From: Amborella trichopoda | Lineage: Eukaryota > Streptophyta > Magnoliopsida > Amborellales > Amborellaceae | Length of the DNA stretch: 64,000 nt | Direction of reading: 5' to 3' | NCBI RefSeq assembly: GCF_000471905.2 | Contig: NW_006499207.1 | Coordinates: 3,073,865-3,137,864, forward strand | Shown: in pieces, positions 1 through 11,750 of the stretch | Position numbering within the stretch: position 1 is the stretch's first letter | Layout of the letters: each line of letters starts with the position of its first letter | The notes under the pieces: model-generated | The model's input: only the letters and a program-made list of their open reading frames with translations | Told to the model about the DNA's origin: nothing | Database searches by the model: none | Translations under genes and position numbers: made by a program

Positions 1-200
1 GGCTACTCAGTAAGTGATCATCATAATCCTAAAAATAATCATGGTTGAAAGATATCAATATTTTCAAAAATGAGATCTATTAACAGAAATGCATCAACAT
101 TTTCACTTTCAACAAATGCATAATTAAGTATAATCCGAATAATTGAAATGCATATAACATTTTAACGGCAGTGCATAATTCAAAGGATTTCACAAAATAC

Positions 201-410
201 CCTACTGGCGTCCCAAGTAGGTCACCTATATACCCCATCAGCGTCCTGATGGGTCCACTTAATCCCTATCGACGTCCCAGATAGGTCCACTTAATCTCTG
301 CAGGTCCACTTATACCTCACCGGTGTACCGAATGAGTCCACTTAATCCCTACCGACGTCCCTGATAGGTCCACTTATACCTCACAAGCGAACCGAATGAG
401 TCCACTTGCA
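201..410. repeat. Hairpin minisatellite, about five units of 40-50 bp
   Basis: Units are separated by GGTCCACTTAAT-like spacers. The first three each fold on themselves: CCTACT pairs with AGTAGG (201-221), CCCATCAG with CTGATGGG around a CGTC loop (234-253), and CCTATC with GATAGG (265-285). The later units are more decayed. The arms change together from unit to unit while the loop keeps a CGTCC-like core. Confidence 0.75.
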
Positions 411-1329
411 TACTTAAATTATTTATAAATCTCTTTAAACATTCGAAAGCAGCAAATATCATGTACTCAACATATCACTGAAATTATTAATATGAATCTC
501 ACTGACACCATTAATAAAATTCACTTTCAATAACACTTCAACCAATCAAATATTTTGGGCTCAATTTTAGAAAGGTAGCAGTTCGTAAAGACATTCTAGC
601 ATAATTGCCAATCTAATATGTATAGAAAAACTCTTATAGAAATTCAAGAATACGAAATTATCACAATTTATGGGATGTTAATTTGCAAATATACATTTCA
701 CAACAATGCTATAATCAAATGCAAAATATCATTTTTCAGATAATAAGGCAATCATTTGCACATGAAATTCACAATGTCTAAATATTTAAAAACAGTAGAA
801 AGAAATCTCACAATTTTACTAAAACCAGAAATATCACATTTATTTCTAATAATTTGATAGTATCTAAAATTTTCTAACAACAGACAAGAAAAATAAATAA
901 ATTTATTTTCTAAGAATTTATAGGATTTAAAATTTCTAACATAGATAAAATATCAGAATTTTTATTAAAAAGATTATTTTTCAAGATAATGAGGTCGTGT
1001 GCGCATAAAATTTATCACGCCTAAAATTTATGATAATAAGCAGAAATAATTATTTCATTTTATTTTTAAAAAGAATGGATTATTTTTCAAGACAATGAGG
1101 TCACTTACACACAAAACTTATAAAATAAAGATCCTGGACGGAAATATCACTATTTATTAAAAACAGACTATTTTTCAAGAAGACGATGTCACTTACCTAA
1201 AATATTTTGAGAGGGAGCTTCCGATAAAAATTCGGCTAGAGAGAGAGAGACCTCAAAATTTTCTAGGGTGGGAGTCCTCGCCTCTCGTATTTAAACTCTT
1301 ACGACACCTTATAATAATATTTTATTAAG

Positions 1330-1353
1330 TTACACCTCATACACGAGGTGTAA
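1330..1353. repeat. Perfect inverted repeat, 9-bp arms
   Basis: TTACACCTC at 1330-1338 pairs with GAGGTGTAA at 1345-1353 across a 6-base loop. It lies about 35 bases downstream of the TATA-like site at 1288-1294, so it would fall at the start of an LTR transcript if that site is used. Confidence 0.8.
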
Positions 1354-1450
1354 CGTTTATATTACCTCTTATACGCTTAAAGACCACGTCCACTGAATGT
1401 GGCAAGGCAGCAGCAAACAAAACAAATTCAAACTAAAAGCTTTGAAAATG

Positions 1451-1492
1451 GTGATGGTCCCTAAGGATTATCATGCTCATATGGACCATCAC
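1451..1492. repeat. Perfect inverted repeat, 10-bp arms
   Basis: GTGATGGTCC at 1451-1460 pairs exactly with GGACCATCAC at 1483-1492, with a 22-base loop. It lies close to the inferred LTR end at 1536. Confidence 0.8.
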
Positions 1493-1536
1493 TTATTAAA
1501 AGTTTCTTTTTTTTTTGATATTTTAGGATTATTACA

Positions 1537-2053
1537 GCTTAGCTAGTCGATATTAGCAATCTCGTGAGCGAGTCTCAGTTACTGAACCCGTTTAGCTACC
1601 ACGTTTTGCCAATTATCCACCAGCCTAGTCATTGCTCTGATCTTCTCGCTTGGTCGAATTCTTCTCTCCCCTCGTCTTTCTTTCTTCTTTTTGAATACGC
1701 ATGCTTGTGTATGTTCATCAAAGAAGAAAAGGGTGAGGCCTGACCCACCTGTCCCATAACCTTTACTATATATGTGTGTGATTATAGAAAAGCAGAAAAT
1801 AAGAAGAATACGAGCCAAGGGAGGCTATTCCGAACCAGTTTCATTACTGGGGGGGGCGCCCACAAGAGTCAGCCGGAGGAAGGCCTGAACCCACCTTTAA
1901 ATTACTCTCACCGATTGGTAACACCTGCCTCCGTTTTCGAATGTGGTTCCCGAGAGAGGGATCTCACCAACTTCTCGGGTCTCTCTCGAAACCCAAGACA
2001 TGTGCCGCCCATTCCTACAGGGATCTGGAGGGCAAGATCGACGCACCTAACCA
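1537..2053 (+). repeat. 5' LTR tail of Element 1
   Basis: The sequence matches the last ~500 bases of the LTRs at 21060-21571, 52340-52877 and 13600-14115, including the segment beginning TTCTTCTTTTTGAAT, the CAAGGGAGG motif and the terminal CCTAACCA. The rest of this LTR is probably displaced to the left by the LTR inserted at 1-1536. Confidence 0.75.
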
Positions 2054-2056
2054 GCT

Positions 2057-2075
2057 TAGCGACTCCACTAAAGAC
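2057..2075 (+). other. Primer binding site remnant, tRNA-Arg type
   Basis: This is a decayed copy of the TGGCGACTCCACTGGGGAC site seen intact at 21575-21593. It lies three bases after the CTAACCA end of the LTR, the same spacing as in Elements 3 and 4. Confidence 0.7.
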
Positions 2076-2239
2076 TTACTACCCCTTAGTCGGATTGTTC
2101 CTGTTTAGCTAGTCTTTTCTTTTATTATTTTCTTTCATTCTCTTTTCACATTCACTTATAGTTGCTGGGTTACAGAACCCATTTATCCAGATTAGGGATT
2201 TTCTTATCCCCTTATTCGAGAGTGTCCCCAGGAAACAAG

Positions 2240-3240
2240 GTCCTTCGAGTTTGTTCCCGACCATTCTCTTGGGCAACGACTCCTTGTCTAGCTCCCAAGT
2301 CTTAACCTGGACAAGTGTGAGAAGAAACTTGAAGGTTGCTCACTCCCCATCTCTCCACTCTGGTGGAAACTACACCAAAGAGCCCTACATGGGCAGCACT
2401 TATGTTGCCCCACACAACATACACCCATCCACCGGCAACTCACTTGCCAGTCGAGTTTTTGAGGTACATCGGAAGGCTGCCCAATCCCTTTCTAGGGAAG
2501 GCAAGCAAGTTGCCATTGCTCTTGTGGGTCGCCATAAGGCTACCCCCCACATTCCCGTACATTGGCCTATATCCCAACTGGCTCAACACATCGATGTAGA
2601 AACCCCATGGTCTTCACCCCTCTCACACGTCACAAGGCTCGTGGGTCACCCACTCGAGTCACACTTCAGAGAAACCCTTATGTTACCCAAGTCCGTGTCC
2701 AAGATCAAACTTTCCAAGGCCAAGTCTTACACATACCACTCATGTGCATCTCACTACTCGAGGCAATGCCATTATTGCTCCAACCAGAGTACATAGGAGA
2801 ATACCTTCTCGTCCTCCTCCTATGCACACACAAGCGCACCTTGTAAGGGGCAGGCCTGCACCTGTTTTCTTACAGACCCTTGCTCTTAGTTCTCGGCCTC
2901 CTAAAGCCAGATCACTTGCACAAGCCCGGGTTGACCCTCATGTCTCCTGTAATCCTTCTTTAAGGGGCGCACATTGGTTGCCATCTCAGGCCTCCCCTCG
3001 TCCTCGACTTGAGCCTCCTCATGAGTCGACCCTGTTCCTTCCTGGTCCTCCTTCATCGAGCAAGCACCTTCAGCCTTGATACTCGAAGGATTTCCCCAAG
3101 AGTACCATTCTGAACGAGTCCCAACACTTTGGTCATGTCTCTGAAGCCCTTATGAAAGCTCGGGGTATGGACCTCACGAAAGATCGAGTCCTTCATCCTC
3201 CTCGGCTTAAGATGACTCCAATTCCTAGCCCTCATTCATT
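2240..3240 (+). pseudogene. Leader ORF upstream of gag (Ogre ORF1-like), decayed
   Basis: This region between primer site and gag keeps coding-like similarity to the leaders of Element 3 (21790-22690) and Element 4 (minus strand, 41771-42670 and 38541-38830). The shared features are a VRRxLKV start, an SPSxxSGG-type stretch and a VALVGRxKxTPH-type motif (about residues 26-120 of the longest open stretch). The product is basic and Ser/Pro-rich. I recognise no enzyme or known fold. Ogre elements are known to carry an extra ORF of unknown function at this position, and I use that only as a positional analogy. An alternative is that this is simply an N-terminal extension of Gag. Confidence 0.45.
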
Positions 3241-3639
3241 GCCGCACTTGATGGAGCCTACTCTCTCCTGTGCAAGAAGAGTTGACCAGTTGCAACCTAG
3301 ATCGTAGTTTTAACACGAGGTCCATCAAAATCTCGAGATTAAATGCGATAGAGTTCTACGAATTTTTACTAGGGAGGTGATCGAGGCAGTCAAAACAGCC
3401 AATTTTAACGACCCACTTCACTTGAATCCCTTCTACCCCCTTCAGACGATGTAGCCTAAAGAAGAGCTCAATGAGCCCTGTGTTGTGGTTACTATCGCAA
3501 AAGAAGATCCAGCCACTCAACAGCCATGGTCTCAAGACCGTCGTGATCCGGCTCGTTAGCCACGGTCCCAAGACTATTGAGAACCGGTCCATATGTGATC
3601 TGCGTACAAACCCTATGTTGCCATATGTGACCTGTCAAG

Positions 3640-4600
3640 CTCGCAAACCCTATGTTGCCAGTAATGTCGACCCCCATAATGAAACGGTCAATGTAATGGT
3701 CGTAAGCGAGCCCAGTGATGCGAACGAAGATCATATGAACAAGTGTAAGGATATGATGCCCACGATGATGGAAAAGATCGATCGTATTGACGCTGCACGC
3801 CAGTCAGCTAACCATAAGGCCAATTCCGATCACTCTGATGGTGTACCTCCACAGCAGCCTCCTTTTTCTACCTCACGAGAAAATTTTGGCCCTCATCCGT
3901 ATTCTTAGTCAGATATGGAAATTATGGTTACCCATGGCCTAAAGAACAGAAAAATTCCAGGCCTACAGGGTGAGACGCCTCATCAAAGACCATATCCTTC
4001 TTATATGGATTAGGTCACGTTCCCTTCAGACTATAAGAAAGGGAAGTTTCCTCTATTAAGTGGAACCACCTCCCCAAACCTGCATATCCCCCACTTCTAG
4101 GCGGCATGTCGAGAAACAGCAGCTGACGGGGAACTTCTTCTCTACCAGTTCATTGAGACCCTTGATGGCCCAACATTCCAATGGTATGCCCGACTTCCTC
4201 CAAACTCGGTGCATACATGGGAGGAGATGGAGAAAATGTTCTATCAATGCTTCTATAAGGTCGAGATAGAAGTTCAAACCATCGAGCTTCTCACCTTGAC
4301 TCAAGACCTTGATGAGCCCATAGATTAATTCATATCAAGATGGAGAAACCTGGCTTCCTGCCATATTAATCCTATGCTTGAGAAGGAAGCAGTCTAAACT
4401 TGCAGGCAGAACATGCGACCTGAAATCGCTCTACATGTCGAGGCCTCTAATCCGACCTCCATATCAAAGTTGACCTCTAAATCAATTCGTATAGAAATTT
4501 TGTCACACCATCATGGTGGGGCACGACAACCATCTACAAGTTCAGCAAACGATCGGGGCAATGGTGGCTCTCGGAATAACACACGGGGCAGTCAATAGAA
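3640..4600 (+). pseudogene. gag region of Element 1 (Retrotrans_gag-type), decayed
   Basis: The N-terminal part (3640-3910) has an acidic, Met-rich helix, MMEKIDRI, that recurs in Element 3 at 23240-23275 as MMEKIDRM. The core at about 4040-4380 has the Retrotrans_gag hallmarks: a buried WYARLPPNS-type motif, WEEMEKMFYQCFY, and a QTIELLTL helix. The same core is partly present in Element 3 (23640-23800). Gag would form the virus-like particle in the cytoplasm. The region is broken. Confidence 0.75.
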
Positions 4601-5240
4601 AGGGGTAATTCGTGCAGCTGTTATGATCACTGATTCAAAGAAGGCTCCCTCCCAAACTGTGGACTTCTCTAAAAAGGTAAGCACGTGCAAGCAGCAACAG
4701 TTGTACATTTAGGAACCTCCACCAGCCAACTTTGATCAAAGTGATTATTTCACCAGGCATAGGAATAAGGTCTATCCCTTCGAGAAGGAACAGGTCCCTG
4801 CGTTGTTTCAGTTATTATTGGAGTAGAATATGATCTAGCTTCCAGAAGCCAGGTTCCCTGAGCAATCTGGCCTTGACACTCAGGAAAATTATTGTGCCTA
4901 CCATCGGAGATCAATCATCCCACAGTTGACTGCTACTCATTGAAGGATATCATTGAGGCCCTGATTTTGAAAGATTAGACAAAGCTTGAAGATTTAAAGA
5001 AGGCCTTCGAGGTAGCTGAGGCCTCCCATGCCGTAACCATTATAGAAGAAGATGAAATGTTGGGTATCCTCTACGCCCTTTTCATTATAATGCTTTAGGA
5101 AGGCATAATCACACCAAAGAAGGCAAGGCAACCCCTTCACCTTGTTACGGGGACTGAAGATCGTTGGTGTCCATACCATCAGATAAGAGGTCATTACTTG
5201 TAAGAATGCACAACTTTCCTTGACATATTCACAAAGAAGA
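4600..5240 (+). pseudogene. Post-gag region of Element 1, decayed
   Basis: This is coding-like DNA between the gag core and the linker. Short stretches resemble Tat gag C-termini: a CPYHQ-type pattern is visible around 5165-5215, where the text reads WCPYHQIRGHY. No recognisable protease follows in this element. Confidence in exact limits is low. Confidence 0.4.
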
Positions 5241-6402
5241 TGCGGAAGTGTCAAGAATTTTACAACCTCCCCATAAGTGATCCCCAAATAATTTCCTCAA
5301 GCCAAGAAGATCTCACAAGGCAGGACCTTCCTATCAATGACTTAGACTCTGCAGAACCCTCGACTTCCCAACCATGGATGATCTACCATGGCAGAAACAG
5401 ACTCAAGTCTTTGAGGCGAGAAACATTTCGCTAAGCCAGCGTTGATCGCAGACACAGTGAGACAAATCAAATAGCACCTTAGAAAACCAAAAAAAGACGG
5501 GGACCAAGGGCTGCTTGTTGAAGAAACAAGAATGCTCAACACATAGTCGACCAGGACCTCCATTGTCTACTTTGCTAGACTTCATCCCTGACTTGATCCT
5601 TTTTCCTTCTTCATCCTTTCAAGAAGACGTCCCCATGCCATCTTCCACTCAGTAAATATCCAATGAGGGTGAAGACGTTAAAAACACTACCCAATAGTCT
5701 AAGCATGGGAATGACCGAAAACATCCCCTGCATCTGTCTAACTCCAACGATGATGTAAAAAGCTGCCCAGATCAGCCTGATGAGGGGAATGACCTTAAGA
5801 ATCCCCCACCTTCTAACCCTACTCCTCCTTCTCCTCCTGCTTCTCATTCTTCCGCATCTATGTCTCTTACACGTACAACCTTGATGTGCACAGACCTCGA
5901 GGCTCTCGATAAGGAATTCGATGGAATCAATATAAGCAGGACGCAACAGAAGTGATTGAGAAAGGCCCTGACACAGGCAGTAGGATTCTTAACAATTGTT
6001 GATGCCCTGGCAGCTAAAGCCAAGGCAGAGTCACCTTCATCAAAGAAGCGCAAGAAGTGGAAGCCAAAGAAGCCCCAGTGGCCCCCTCAGCCTGACTTCG
6101 AGCAAAGATTGAGAGAGTCGAGGGGGCAAAGCTTCTATTCTCAGGAAACATGTTACATGACACAAGTTTGTGAAGCACTAACCCGTGTGGACCAAACACT
6201 GCAGATAGCTGCTCAATGGTCGAGTGATTCGCATTGGCATACTTCTTGCACTACAATCATCGAATCTCAAATTTCTTGTGATCTCCAAGACGAACTCCTG
6301 CAGTCCGAGAAACAAGCCCTGTTTATGAAAGACCCTTCCCTTCCTCAAACTGGGAAAGATGCAGAAATTATAATCCACTCTAGACCTCTATCAGAGGTAT
6401 AA
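5240..6402 (+). pseudogene. Gag-pol linker region of Element 1, decayed
   Basis: The stretch is charged and Pro-rich. It includes an SSAEPSTSQPW-type motif near 5345-5375 and an ALTQAVGFLTIVDALAAKAKAE helix near 5966-6030. Both recur on the minus strand in Element 4 (38320-38340 and 37650-37740), which shows collinearity of the two elements here. The function is unknown. It lies where Tat elements place the segment between Gag and protease. Confidence 0.6.
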
Positions 6403-7500
6403 ATGTCAGGATCATGGGTCTCTGCATTTAAGGTCAATCACAAGATCCTTGAAAACAATGATGAAGATTTGCAAAAGGCTCCTGAAGAATTGGAAGAAGG
6501 TGGTCGGGCCACATCTGACGAACTCGAAGAAATAAATCTTGGAGATGAATCGGAGACCTACTTCATTTTAGCAAGAATGTCTCTAGACAAGAAAGAAGAG
6601 TTCATTGCCTTCTTAAAAATGAATAGGGATGTCTTTCCTTGGCATGACAATGAGATGCCCGGTTTAGACCTTCACGTCGCCGTTCACCGTCGCGGCATTG
6701 ATCCGACTGTCAAACCTGTCAAACAAAAAAAAAAGGTTCAGGCCAGATCTTGAAATGAAGATAGATGCCGAGAAAACCAAATTTAGACAAGCAGGTTTCA
6801 TTCGTAAAGTGAAGTACCCGAAATGGCTAGCAAATGTCATTACGGTCAAGAAAAAGAATGGTCAAATCAGGGTCTCTATTGACTTTCGTGATTTGAATAC
6901 CACTTGTCCCAAGGATGACTTCCCGTTTCCATTCACCGATATGCTCATCGACTCCATAGCTCATTGTCAAATCTTTTTCTTAAGGGATGGATACACTGGG
7001 TATAATCAGATAAGGATGGTGCTTGAAGATGAAGAGGCCACAACATTCTTAACTCCATAAGGGGTCTTTTACTACAAAATGATGCCTTTTGGATTAAAGA
7101 ATGCTAGCACCGCATATCAAAGAGCAATGACGACCTTTTTTCGAAACATGATGCACAAAGAGGTGAAGTGTTATGTGGATGACTTGCTAGCAAAATCCAA
7201 AGAGAAGGACGCTCATATGAAAGATCTTGAAAAGGTGTTCAAGAGCTTGTGTCTCCATCAGCTAAAAATGAACCCACTGAAATGTGCTTTTGGTGTGCAT
7301 TCGGGAATATTCTTGGGGTTCATCATTAGACATCGAGGGCTTGAAATTTAGCCAGTTAAGATCAAGGCAATCCAAGAAATGCTGTCACCGACTTCACTTC
7401 GAGAACTGCGCTCCCTCCAAGGGCAACTGGCATACATTCGTAGGTTCATCTCGAACCTCTCAGATCATTGTAAACCCTTTACACACCTGTTAAGAAAGAT
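6403..7500 (+). pseudogene. Reverse transcriptase domain of Element 1, decayed
   Basis: An acidic pre-RT segment ends in the NRDVFPWHDNEMPGLD motif typical of the RT entry in Ty3/gypsy elements. RT motifs follow in order: GFIRKVKYPKWLANVI, KNGQIRVSIDFRDLN, CPKDDFPFP, the MPFGLKNA motif near 7080, and the catalytic YVDD near 7170. LGFIIRHRGLEI and a LRSLQGQL-type connection segment close the domain. The enzyme would copy element RNA into DNA. The closest relative in the window is the minus-strand RT of Element A at 15838-16690. Confidence 0.9.
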
Positions 7501-7589
7501 ACCCCATTCATCTAGGATGAAGCATGTCAGATAGCCCTCGATGACATCAAGCATTATTTACTCAATCCTCTAGTACTCTCGACACCAGT

Positions 7590-8450
7590 ATTGGGAATAT
7601 CCCTCATTCTATATGTGACTGCTTTTGACGAGTCCCTCGAAGCATTGTTGGAACAAAACAATGAAGAAGAAAAGAAACTGCGTTATATTATCTCAGTCAC
7701 AGAATGCAAGGGGCCGAGAAAATTTATCCCCCTATTGAGAAGATGTGTTTGGCGCTGATCTTCGCAGTACAAAAACTCTGCCATTACTTACTCGGCCACG
7801 AAGTGAAACTTATATCAAAAGCTGATCCTATAAAGTTTCTCATGACACGCCCATGCTTGTCGGGATGCCTGGCTAAGTGGGCACTGTTGCTGATGGAGTT
7901 CGACATCATGTATGCCCCACATGAGGCCATCATGGGCCAGGCCTTAGCTGACTTTCTCACTGCACACCCTGTACCGACAGAATCTCCATTATCAAGCGAC
8001 CTCCCTGATGAAGAAGTATTAGGTGTTGATTTTGTTCATATGTGGGAATTATACTTTGACGGAGCTTTCCAATCTGATCAAGGAGGGGCCGAAGTAGTAT
8101 TCTTGACACTGAGAGGAGGAGTATTGCCACTTTCTTTCTCTCTCACTCGAGCAGGTTCTCATAATGAGGCAAAATATCAAGCCCTTATAATCAGACTCGA
8201 GATAGCCTTTGATCTCGACTTGGAGCAGCTTAAGATCTATGGAGACTCTGAGTTGGTTATCCAGCAACTCAAAGGGATCTATTATGAGAGAAAAGATACC
8301 CTCAAGCCTTATCATGATACTGCAAAGTCGTATATAGTCCAGTTTGAAGACGTATCCCTGAGCCACATCCCCAGGAGACTAAATTCGCAGGCTGATACAC
8401 TCGCAAAGCTCGACACTTCAATTCAGTTGTCCTCATCAAGGCCCACGCTT
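7590..8450 (+). pseudogene. Dual RNase H region of Element 1 (Tat signature)
   Basis: Two RNase H modules lie in tandem. The first (about 7690-7970) is the retroviral-type module, with YPPIEKMCLALIFAVQKL and the GQALADFLTAHP ending. The second (about 8040-8440) is an archaeal-type RNase H, with LYFDGAFQSDQGGA, a NEAKYQALI helix, YGDSELVIQQL, and a DTLAKL motif. The catalytic acids D in YFDGA, E in NEAKY and D in GDSEL are visible. A tandem arrangement with a second RNase H before integrase is diagnostic of the Tat lineage in plants. Confidence 0.92.
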
Positions 8451-8639
8451 GTTTGGGTGGCAGAATGGAGACACATCAAACTAAGAACCAATGTCGATGC
8501 AGATGACGAGAGAAATATCTTCCCCGAGTGTCCCCCTTACCCATTTGGAGCACTTCTATCGGCAAAAGAAGTAATCAAAATTGAACAAGCAATAGCACAT
8601 AGTCAAGGGGAGCTAAGGGTGAAAATCAGGGACCAGAAT

Positions 8640-9898
8640 TCTTTGACCCAATGCAGGTAGAAGATTGGAGAGAGCCTATCACCAGTTTCCTAAAACATGG
8701 CAGGCTCTCGAAAGATCATGCTGAACGCAATAGCATACGTCGAATGTCCACCAAGTTTACCCTCCTCGAAGGAGATGCTCTCTTCAGACAGTCGTTTGCT
8801 GACATTTTTCTTAGATGCATCGATATCCAAGGAAAAGTATGCTGTTAGAAGAAGTCCACTTAGGCATCTGTAGACTACACCAGTCCGGTCTCATGCTTTA
8901 TGAACAAATACGCAGGTTTGGATATTATAGACCTTCCATGAGAGCCGATTCCTTAAGCTGTACTAAAAAGTGCCAATTATGCCAAATACATTCCATCTTG
9001 GTTCACCAGCCTCCAGGGCCCTTACACCCTATGGTTGCATCATGGCCCTTCTCACAATGGGGTATGGACATCGTAAGGCCTATTGACCCTCCTTCTGCAA
9101 TGGGCCATATTTTTATCCTAGATGCAATAGATTATTTCTTTAAGTGGGCTGAAGCAGTCCCCTTTAAGCAAGTTCCTGAGACAACAGTGGCCTAATTAGT
9201 TCAACATCATATCATATACCGCTTTGGAGTGCCCGATCGGATAATATATAACAATGTCCCTCGGTTTAAGAGTCATCACATTGATCGCTTAGTTAATCAG
9301 TTCGGTTTCAAATGGAGGTACTCGACTATGTACCACCCTCGGGCGAATGGATTAGATGAGCCTTTAAATAAGACTCTGTGAAATGTTCTAAGAAATTTGG
9401 TACCAAAAATAAGGAAGAACTGACATGAGAAGCTTCCCGAAGCACTGCGGGCTTATCGTACCACTACATGAAATTCTACTGATTCCACGCATTTTCTCTG
9501 GTCTATGAGGGTGAAGCAGTTTTACCTTTCGAAATACAAATCCCTTCACTTCGAGTCTCTATTCACCAAGGAATAATTGAAGATGAGAGAGTCATGCTCC
9601 GGTATCAAGAATTGGATGCACTCGGTGGAAAGAGGCTAGAGGCTCAACAGAACCTTGAACTCAACCAAGGGAGAATGAAGAGGGATTTTGACAAGTCTGT
9701 CAATATCCGCTAATTCGCCCGTGGTGATCTAGTCTTAGTTGTCAAGAGGCCTATTGTCATGCATGGCCGACGCAAAGAAAAGTTTGAGCCTAAGTTGGAA
9801 GGGCCCTTTCCAGTAAAAAAGGTCTCAATTGGCACATCCTGATGGGAAAGAGGTAATGCCCCTATCAACGGGGCAATACCTAAAGAAGTACTATTCAT
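8640..9898 (+). pseudogene. Integrase and C-terminal tail of Element 1, decayed
   Basis: The zinc-binding HHCC module is visible as HLGICRLHQSG followed by CTKKCQLCQ (about 8855-8990). The catalytic core starts at GMDIVRPID (about 9060) and includes an AIDYFFKWAEAVP motif. Later core segments appear near 9290-9350 as FGFKWRYSTMYHP. The C-terminal tail (9590-9898) has RYQELDALGGKRLEAQQNL and an LEGPFPV motif, and ends near YYS. The same tail is the only pol part kept in Element 3 (23820-24150). The enzyme inserts the element DNA in the nucleus. It is broken in several places. Confidence 0.88.
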
Positions 9899-11325
9899 GA
9901 TGTATATTCAAAAGAAAGGGACTCAACGTGAAATCAAGCAAGATAGTCTAAAAAAAATGCTAACTCTTTTTATTTCTATTGGAGTAAAAATGAGTTACAA
10001 GTTACAAGAACCCATTGCTAGGGAAGTTACAAGTCTCTTGCATCTGATGATAAGAGGACAGTTAAAAACAAAAAACTTGTGCTTTTGCTCTTGCATCTGA
10101 GAGTAAGAGGACGGTTACAGGCCAAAACAAGTGCATATCCCATGAGGAAGAAGCAAACCCACAAAAGGAAGGACTTCCTCATGAAGAAGAAGCAAAACCA
10201 CTTGGAGTTAGATTTAAATCATCTGACGAGTAAGAGGATGGTTACAAGCTAAAAGACAAAAAAGAGACACTCCAAGAAGTTAGCCTCAGTCCATCCGACG
10301 TGTATGTCAAACATACAAGCCAAATACTTCATTTGATGTTTATGTCGAACGTACGACGAAGGATCCATTCGACGTGTATATCAAACATACAAGAGGGGCT
10401 GCCCTGGCAAGAAGCCGGCCTATGATGGAAAGCATGCCCCATTATTCACAATGGATGCCTTCAACAGAACAACATGGACCTCACGATTATTCTTGAGGAT
10501 TCGGATTCCAACAGGTACCACAAGCAACGCCCCATCCTTCGCCACTTTTTGCCGGCCCATGAACATCGTCGAGTGCCTCGAACCCCGCACGTGACTTACC
10601 GCTATACGCGAGCATCTTTGTTTGCATTGTGGCAAGCCACATGTGCTGATGAGCCCCGACTGAAGCCAACACCGATTATGCTCCTATCCCTAAGCGCTGG
10701 TTGCCTTTCTTGAGGTTCAGCGCTGGTTGTGTTGGCACTCCAAACAATTAGTGCCGAATGCCTCAGCCTCAGTGCTAGTTACAATTCTGTTAGCGTCGGC
10801 TTTGCCGTGACTGTTCGCCTCTCGAGACTCCTCAAAGCTTAATTTTTTGCATGCTCTTAATGATCGCACGATTTCCAAGGGTGACGGTTCGTCTTAAGTA
10901 AACCGTACGCCTCCCCAAGAGTGGTGTAGAAAAGTAGCCACAACCACCAGGAAACCTAAAAATCCCTAAAAAATTCCTAGGATGCACGAAAATACTCACT
11001 GTTGTGTTTCCCTTTTCTACAAGAAAGGAAAACGGCAGCAAAAATTTCTACCCTTTCACGAAAAACTTCCTAGAGGACTCATCTTTCCCTGCTACTCTCT
11101 CTGCGACTTCACCAAATTCTAGTCAAAGTACGCACGCGGAAGGTCTTCTCTACAAAACCCTTGCCAAAATCCTGCTGCTAGCCGAAGAACCTTCCCTACA
11201 AAGATTGTTGCTGAAGTCCCACTGCTTGCTGGAAGCTTTAACTGAGCGCTCTATCCTCACGGTTAAAGAAAACATGATTAAGTTTATACCCTTAGTGAAA
11301 AATAAGGGAAAACCAGGTTTTACCC

Positions 11326-11335
11326 CCTTCTATAG
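11326..11335 (-). promoter_or_regulatory. TATA-like site, antisense orientation (Element 1 3' UTR)
   Basis: On the minus strand it reads CTATAGAAGG followed by GGGTAAAACC. The same block, with CTATATAAGG, lies at 45671-45680 in Element 3, and with CTACGTAAAGG at 31012-31022 in Element 4, where an antisense PMD gene lies downstream. Direction is inferred from that context, because the core is nearly palindromic. Confidence 0.4.
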
Positions 11336-11498
11336 ATTACACTGCCCTCAAAAGCCCTTCACAAACTTGAAATTCCAGTCGCATCCAAGGAAAGCCAAGG
11401 GACAATGAGTCGGGTCGGGCTCCGACACAAGGCCTGAGGTAACTCTCATCGATCCATCCACAGCGCCGATTGACACAGCGACGGGAGAATTTCAAAAC

Positions 11499-11750
11499 AA
11501 CCCTAGCACCGGTTGACTTAGCATCAGGTGAGTTTCCAAACAACCCTAACGTCGGTTGACTTAGCGTCGGGTGTGTCTCCAAACTACCCTAGCGCTGGTT
11601 GACTTAGCAACGGGTGTGTTTTCAAATACAACCCTAGCGTTGGTTGACTTAGCATTGACTGAGTTTCCAAATACAACCCTAGCATCGGTTGACTTAGCGT
11701 TGGGTGTGTCTCCAAAACGACCCCAGCGTCGGTTAACTCAGCGCCGATTG
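11499..11750 (+). repeat. Minisatellite, about 44-bp unit, 5-6 copies
   Basis: Each unit contains CCCTAGCGTCGGTTGACTTA followed by GCGTCGGGTGTGTCTCCAAA. The phrase AGCGtCGG occurs twice per unit, so the unit may itself be an old dimer. It occupies the same relative position as the repeats at 45881-45980 (Element 3) and 30656-30870 (Element 4), but the unit sequence and length differ. Confidence 0.8.

Larger units (their letters stand above)
1..1536. mobile_element. Right part of an LTR of a second, unrelated family (fossil), cut by the window start
   Basis: This is AT-rich non-coding DNA with no gene. It opens with an AGCTA/CTCAGTAAG-type motif that is also found near 39270 in the solo LTR at 38836-41765. 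It then carries a hairpin minisatellite, a long AT-rich stretch, a TATA-like TATTTAA at 1288-1294 and two clean inverted repeats. It ends at GGATTATTACA (1526-1536), which resembles the TCCTTATA end of that solo LTR. The base after 1536 begins sequence matching the tail of the Element 1 LTR family, so I infer this LTR (or the element it ends) was inserted into Element 1's 5' LTR. The matching target duplication (expected gctta, as at 1537-1541) would lie left of the window. Orientation is uncertain. Confidence 0.5.

Noticed and set aside
1774-2112. 112-residue open frame at the start of Element 1
   Set aside because: It lies across the LTR tail and primer site, which are non-coding in all copies.
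11499-11750. Strong hairpins in the 44-bp minisatellite of Element 1
   Set aside because: Only 3-5 base pairings are possible within a unit, unlike the LTR arrays.
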